The notes below the pieces were generated by a model. The model was given only the letters and a program-made list of their open reading frames with translations. It ran no database searches and had not been told where the DNA came from. DNA of 64,000 nucleotides. It comes from Steroidobacteraceae bacterium. Lineage in GTDB: Bacteria; Pseudomonadota; Gammaproteobacteria; Steroidobacterales; Steroidobacteraceae. Within the stretch, counting starts at the first letter, position 1, and every line of letters starts with the position of its first letter. The DNA is taken from positions 2,480,001 to 2,544,000 of the forward strand of contig JAWLAG010000001.1 in the NCBI GenBank assembly GCA_041395505.1, written 5' to 3'. This document shows positions 61,316-64,000 of this stretch, piece after piece. A program made the translations under genes and the position numbers.

Positions 61316-64000
61316 TCAGCCAAGCGGTTCCGACTGCGGGCGCGTGCCAACCGATGGCTCGCCCTTGTGAACCAGCGCCTTGCGGAAGCGTGGGGCGAGC
61401 CAGCGCTCGAAATCGTCGATGATGGTGAATGCCGCGGGCACCACCACCAGCGTCAGCGCCGTGGAGGTGAGCAGGCCGCCGATGACGGCTATGGCCATGG
61501 GCGAGCGAAACTCGCCATTGCCGTGCAGATTGAGCGCTGCTGGCAGCATGCCTGCAACCATCGCGACCGTTGTCATCACGATGGGACGTGCCCGCTTGTG
61601 CCCCGCTTCGATCAGGGCATCGAGTCTGTTGCGGCCTGCGCGAATTTCCTCGATCGCAAAATCCACCAACAGGATGGAATTCTTGGCAACGATTCCCATC
61701 AACATCAGGATGCCGATTACAACCGGCATTGAAAACGGATTTCCGGTCAGGAACAGCGCCATGGCAGCACCACCGATGGACAGTGGCAATGCAGAGAGAA
61801 TGGTAATTGGCTGGAATACCCTGACGAAAAGCAATACCAGCACGGCGAAGACCATCAGCACACCCGCCGCCATCGCAAGGATGAAGCTCATGAACATATC
61901 GGCCATGAATTCCGCCTGACCCACGTCCACCTTGCGTATGCCAGTAGGAAGGTTCTTCATGGTCGGCATGTTGTTGATGGCCTTCATCGCCTCGCTCAAC
62001 TGCACGCCATTGAGATCGGCCTCGAGCGCGAGGCGGCGACTCTGGTTGTAGCGTCGCACTGTCGTCGGCCCAAGTCCGAAACTGAGGTCGGCGACTGCTT
62101 TCAATGGTACTGTCGTACCCGAACTGGTTGGAACGGGAAGGTTCTCCAGTGTCGACAGGTCCTGCCGAGAGCTCTCCTGGAGGGTTACCCGGATTGGAAT
62201 CTGGCGGTCCGAGAGCGAGAACTTGGCAGCGTTCTGCGGCAGCTCACCGATGGTCGCGATTCGAATGGTCTGGGATATTGCTGCAGCCGAAACGCCAAGC
62301 TCGGCGGCAATCTCCTGCCGTGGCCGCACCAGGATTTCCGGTCGTTTGTAATCGCCATTGATGCGCGGGTCGCGGACTTGCGGCAGCTCGCGCATCTCGC
62401 GAATGACCTGGTGCGCCGTGTCCTCGAGGAGTTTCGGATCGTCGCCGGTGAGGTAGATCGAAATATCGCGCCCGAGTCCCATTGACTGGCTATTGAAGCT
62501 GACTCGCACGTCGGGAATCGTCTTGAGTTCATCGATGACCCGACGCTCGAACTGCAGCTGGCTGGCTTCGCGCTCGTGTCGCGGGAGCAGGGTTATGTAC
62601 TGCGTCGCGCGCCTCACTTCGTCGTTGTCACCGATCGACTCGATGACATCGGTGACTTCGGGCTGCTTGCGGATGATTTTGGCGAGTTGATCGGACACGC
62701 GCGCCGTGTCATCGAGCAAGACCCCGGGCGGCAACTCGATGTTCAACTGCGAAGTCCCAAAATCGCCCGGCGGTATGAAGGTCTGGGGCAACATCGCGAG
62801 CGCCACGATGGAGACTGCGAAGAAACCGGTACCGGCCGCGACTGTGCGCCAGCGATGCAGGGCGCACCATTTGAGCAGCTGCAAATAGCGCTCCATGATC
62901 GGTCCATCGGCCGAACGGAGATTCTCGTGTGGCTTCAGGAAATATGCCGCGAGCAGCGGTGTAATGAGGCGCGCTACCAGCAACGAGAAAAACACTGCCG
63001 CAGCAACCGTCAATCCGAATTGCTTGAAATATTGCCCGACGATGCCGCTCATGAAACTGACCGGAAGGAATACCGCAATGATGGTCGATGAGGTTGCCAC
63101 CACCGCAAGGCCGATTTCGTCCGCAGCTTCGAGCGCCGCGCGATAGCCGTCCTTACCCATGCGCATGTGGCGTACGATGTTCTCGATCTCGACAATGGCA
63201 TCGTCGACCAGCACGCCCGCGACCAGCGAGAGTGCGAGCAGCGTCACGCCATTCAACGTAAAGCCCATCCACTGCATGAAGGCGAAAGTCGGGATCGCCG
63301 ACAAAGGTATGGCCAGGGCCGACAGGGCCGTGGACCGCCAGTCGCGCAGGAACAGGAACACCACCACGACCGCAAGCAGCGCACCTTCGAACAGCGTCCA
63401 GAGCGCCGAGTGGTAGCTTGCCATCGTATGATCGACGGTCGTGAAAACACGCGTGATGCGTACGTCAGGGAATTGCGTGCGAATCTTGGCAAGCTCAGCT
63501 TCGACGCGCCCGAGGGTGGCGACATCCGAGGACCCACGTGCCTTGAATACACCGAAGTTGGTCGCCTCGCGGCCATTCCAGCGCGAAATCGTGCGCCGCT
63601 CGGCGACGCTGTCGCGAACATCCGCGATGTCGCCCAGGCGCACATTGCGCCCGCCGGCAACGGCGATCTGCACTTCCGAAAGCTGCTCCGCCGAGCCCGC
63701 GCCGCCGAGTACGCGAATCGCCTGTTCGCCGCCACCGACCTGCACGCGTCCGCCGGCCGCATCGACATTGCGTTGCCGTAACTGGTTGTTGACCTCGACC
63801 GCGGTTATGCCAAGGGCCTGCATTCGCGACGGGTCGAGAAGGACGCGCATCTCGCGATCGACACCGCCGCCGCGCGAGGCCTGGGCGACACCGTCGATCG
63901 ATAACAAGCGCTTGCTGATGGTGTTGTCGACGAACCAGCTGAGGTCCTGCTGGCTCATGGCCGTACTGCCTACGGCATAATAAGCGATGGCGCCGCCGTC
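61316..64000 (-). CDS. RND multidrug efflux permease, N-terminus beyond the window
   Basis: Partial: the frame stays open to 64000, reading DGGAIAYYAVGSTAMSQQDLSWFVDN at the edge, so roughly 150 N-terminal residues are missing. It is an AcrB/HAE1-type inner-membrane pump: LSALAIPLSAIPTFAFMQWMGFTLNGVTLLALSLVAGVLVDDAIVEIENIVRHM carries the proton-relay Asp pair, and a second repeat ends SALPLSIGGAAMALFLTGNPFSMPVVIGILMLMGIVAKNSILLVDFAIEE. It works with a periplasmic adaptor that should lie just upstream on the minus strand outside the window. Confidence 0.95.
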   Translation of the reverse strand, partial: DGGAIAYYAVGSTAMSQQDLSWFVDNTISKRLLSIDGVAQASRGGGVDREMRVLLDPSRMQALGITAVEVNNQLRQRNVDAAGGRVQVGGGEQAIRVLGGAGSAEQLSEVQIAVAGGRNVRLGDIADVRDSVAERRTISRWNGREATNFGVFKARGSSDVATLGRVEAELAKIRTQFPDVRITRVFTTVDHTMASYHSALWTLFEGALLAVVVVFLFLRDWRSTALSALAIPLSAIPTFAFMQWMGFTLNGVTLLALSLVAGVLVDDAIVEIENIVRHMRMGKDGYRAALEAADEIGLAVVATSSTIIAVFLPVSFMSGIVGQYFKQFGLTVAAAVFFSLLVARLITPLLAAYFLKPHENLRSADGPIMERYLQLLKWCALHRWRTVAAGTGFFAVSIVALAMLPQTFIPPGDFGTSQLNIELPPGVLLDDTARVSDQLAKIIRKQPEVTDVIESIGDNDEVRRATQYITLLPRHEREASQLQFERRVIDELKTIPDVRVSFNSQSMGLGRDISIYLTGDDPKLLEDTAHQVIREMRELPQVRDPRINGDYKRPEILVRPRQEIAAELGVSAAAISQTIRIATIGELPQNAAKFSLSDRQIPIRVTLQESSRQDLSTLENLPVPTSSGTTVPLKAVADLSFGLGPTTVRRYNQSRRLALEADLNGVQLSEAMKAINNMPTMKNLPTGIRKVDVGQAEFMADMFMSFILAMAAGVLMVFAVLVLLFVRVFQPITILSALPLSIGGAAMALFLTGNPFSMPVVIGILMLMGIVAKNSILLVDFAIEEIRAGRNRLDALIEAGHKRARPIVMTTVAMVAGMLPAALNLHGNGEFRSPMAIAVIGGLLTSTALTLVVVPAAFTIIDDFERWLAPRFRKALVHKGEPSVGTRPQSEPLG

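Overview
The window reads as chromosomal DNA of a high-GC (roughly 60-65%) Gram-negative bacterium. Tat and Sec signal peptides, lipoproteins, an outer-membrane barrel, an RND pump, a UrcA-family protein, a FIST/hybrid-kinase pair and a CadC-like winged-helix/TPR regulator together suggest a Gammaproteobacterium of the Xanthomonadales/Steroidobacteraceae type. This placement is inferred from gene content only. I see no rRNA, tRNA, CRISPR array, phage or insertion sequence. Coding density is very high, many neighbours overlap by 4 bp (ATGA), and no gene-free stretch exceeds 300 bases.

Layout. 0-5.3 kb: class I fructose-1,6-bisphosphatase, rhomboid protease, AGCS-type amino-acid/cation symporter, a Tet-type MFS pump and a pirin. 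5.3-8.1 kb: a promoter with two phased palindromic operators drives a di-haem cytochrome c peroxidase, a Tat-exported metallophosphoesterase and a small cytochrome c that carries an in-frame amber stop. 8.2-12.2 kb: a FIST-domain protein with a hybrid histidine kinase, resembling NosP/NahK-type nitric-oxide signalling. 12.2-16.9 kb: alpha/beta hydrolase, low-affinity iron permease family protein, methyltransferase, MFS transporter and an exported PHB-depolymerase-like esterase. 16.9-20.5 kb: a metal-uptake operon (small secreted protein, outer-membrane barrel, ZnuA-like binding protein, ABC-3 permease) with no ATPase gene.

20.5-34.9 kb is mostly minus strand: SDR, PLP decarboxylase, M20 peptidase, a membrane protein of unknown function, GFA protein, dienelactone hydrolase, a large M4 metalloprotease with its own terminator, an aspartoacylase-like/GCS2-like pair, an epimerase-like protein, a deazaflavin-type reductase and a membrane-anchored protein with a PilX-like C-terminus. 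34.9-49.0 kb: small secreted protein, MATE pump, UrcA protein, LytS/LytR-type two-component pair, FkbM methyltransferase, wHTH-TPR regulator beside four 11-bp repeats, class III aminotransferase, small DMT transporter, S1C protease with a lipoprotein, and a lipoprotein amidohydrolase.

49.1-52.7 kb: a TetR regulator whose promoter, operator palindrome and start codon coincide, followed by an ABC exporter. 52.8-59.4 kb: a tightly packed seven-gene run (thioredoxin-TPR, NadM-like nucleotidylyltransferase, archaeal-type phosphoglycerate mutase, acyl-CoA dehydrogenase, SelD, an exported CpeT-like protein, an exported VOC protein) with no obvious shared pathway; it is the best candidate here for an undescribed system. 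59.4-64 kb: MFS transporter, DUF938 protein, and an RND pump that runs off the window end.
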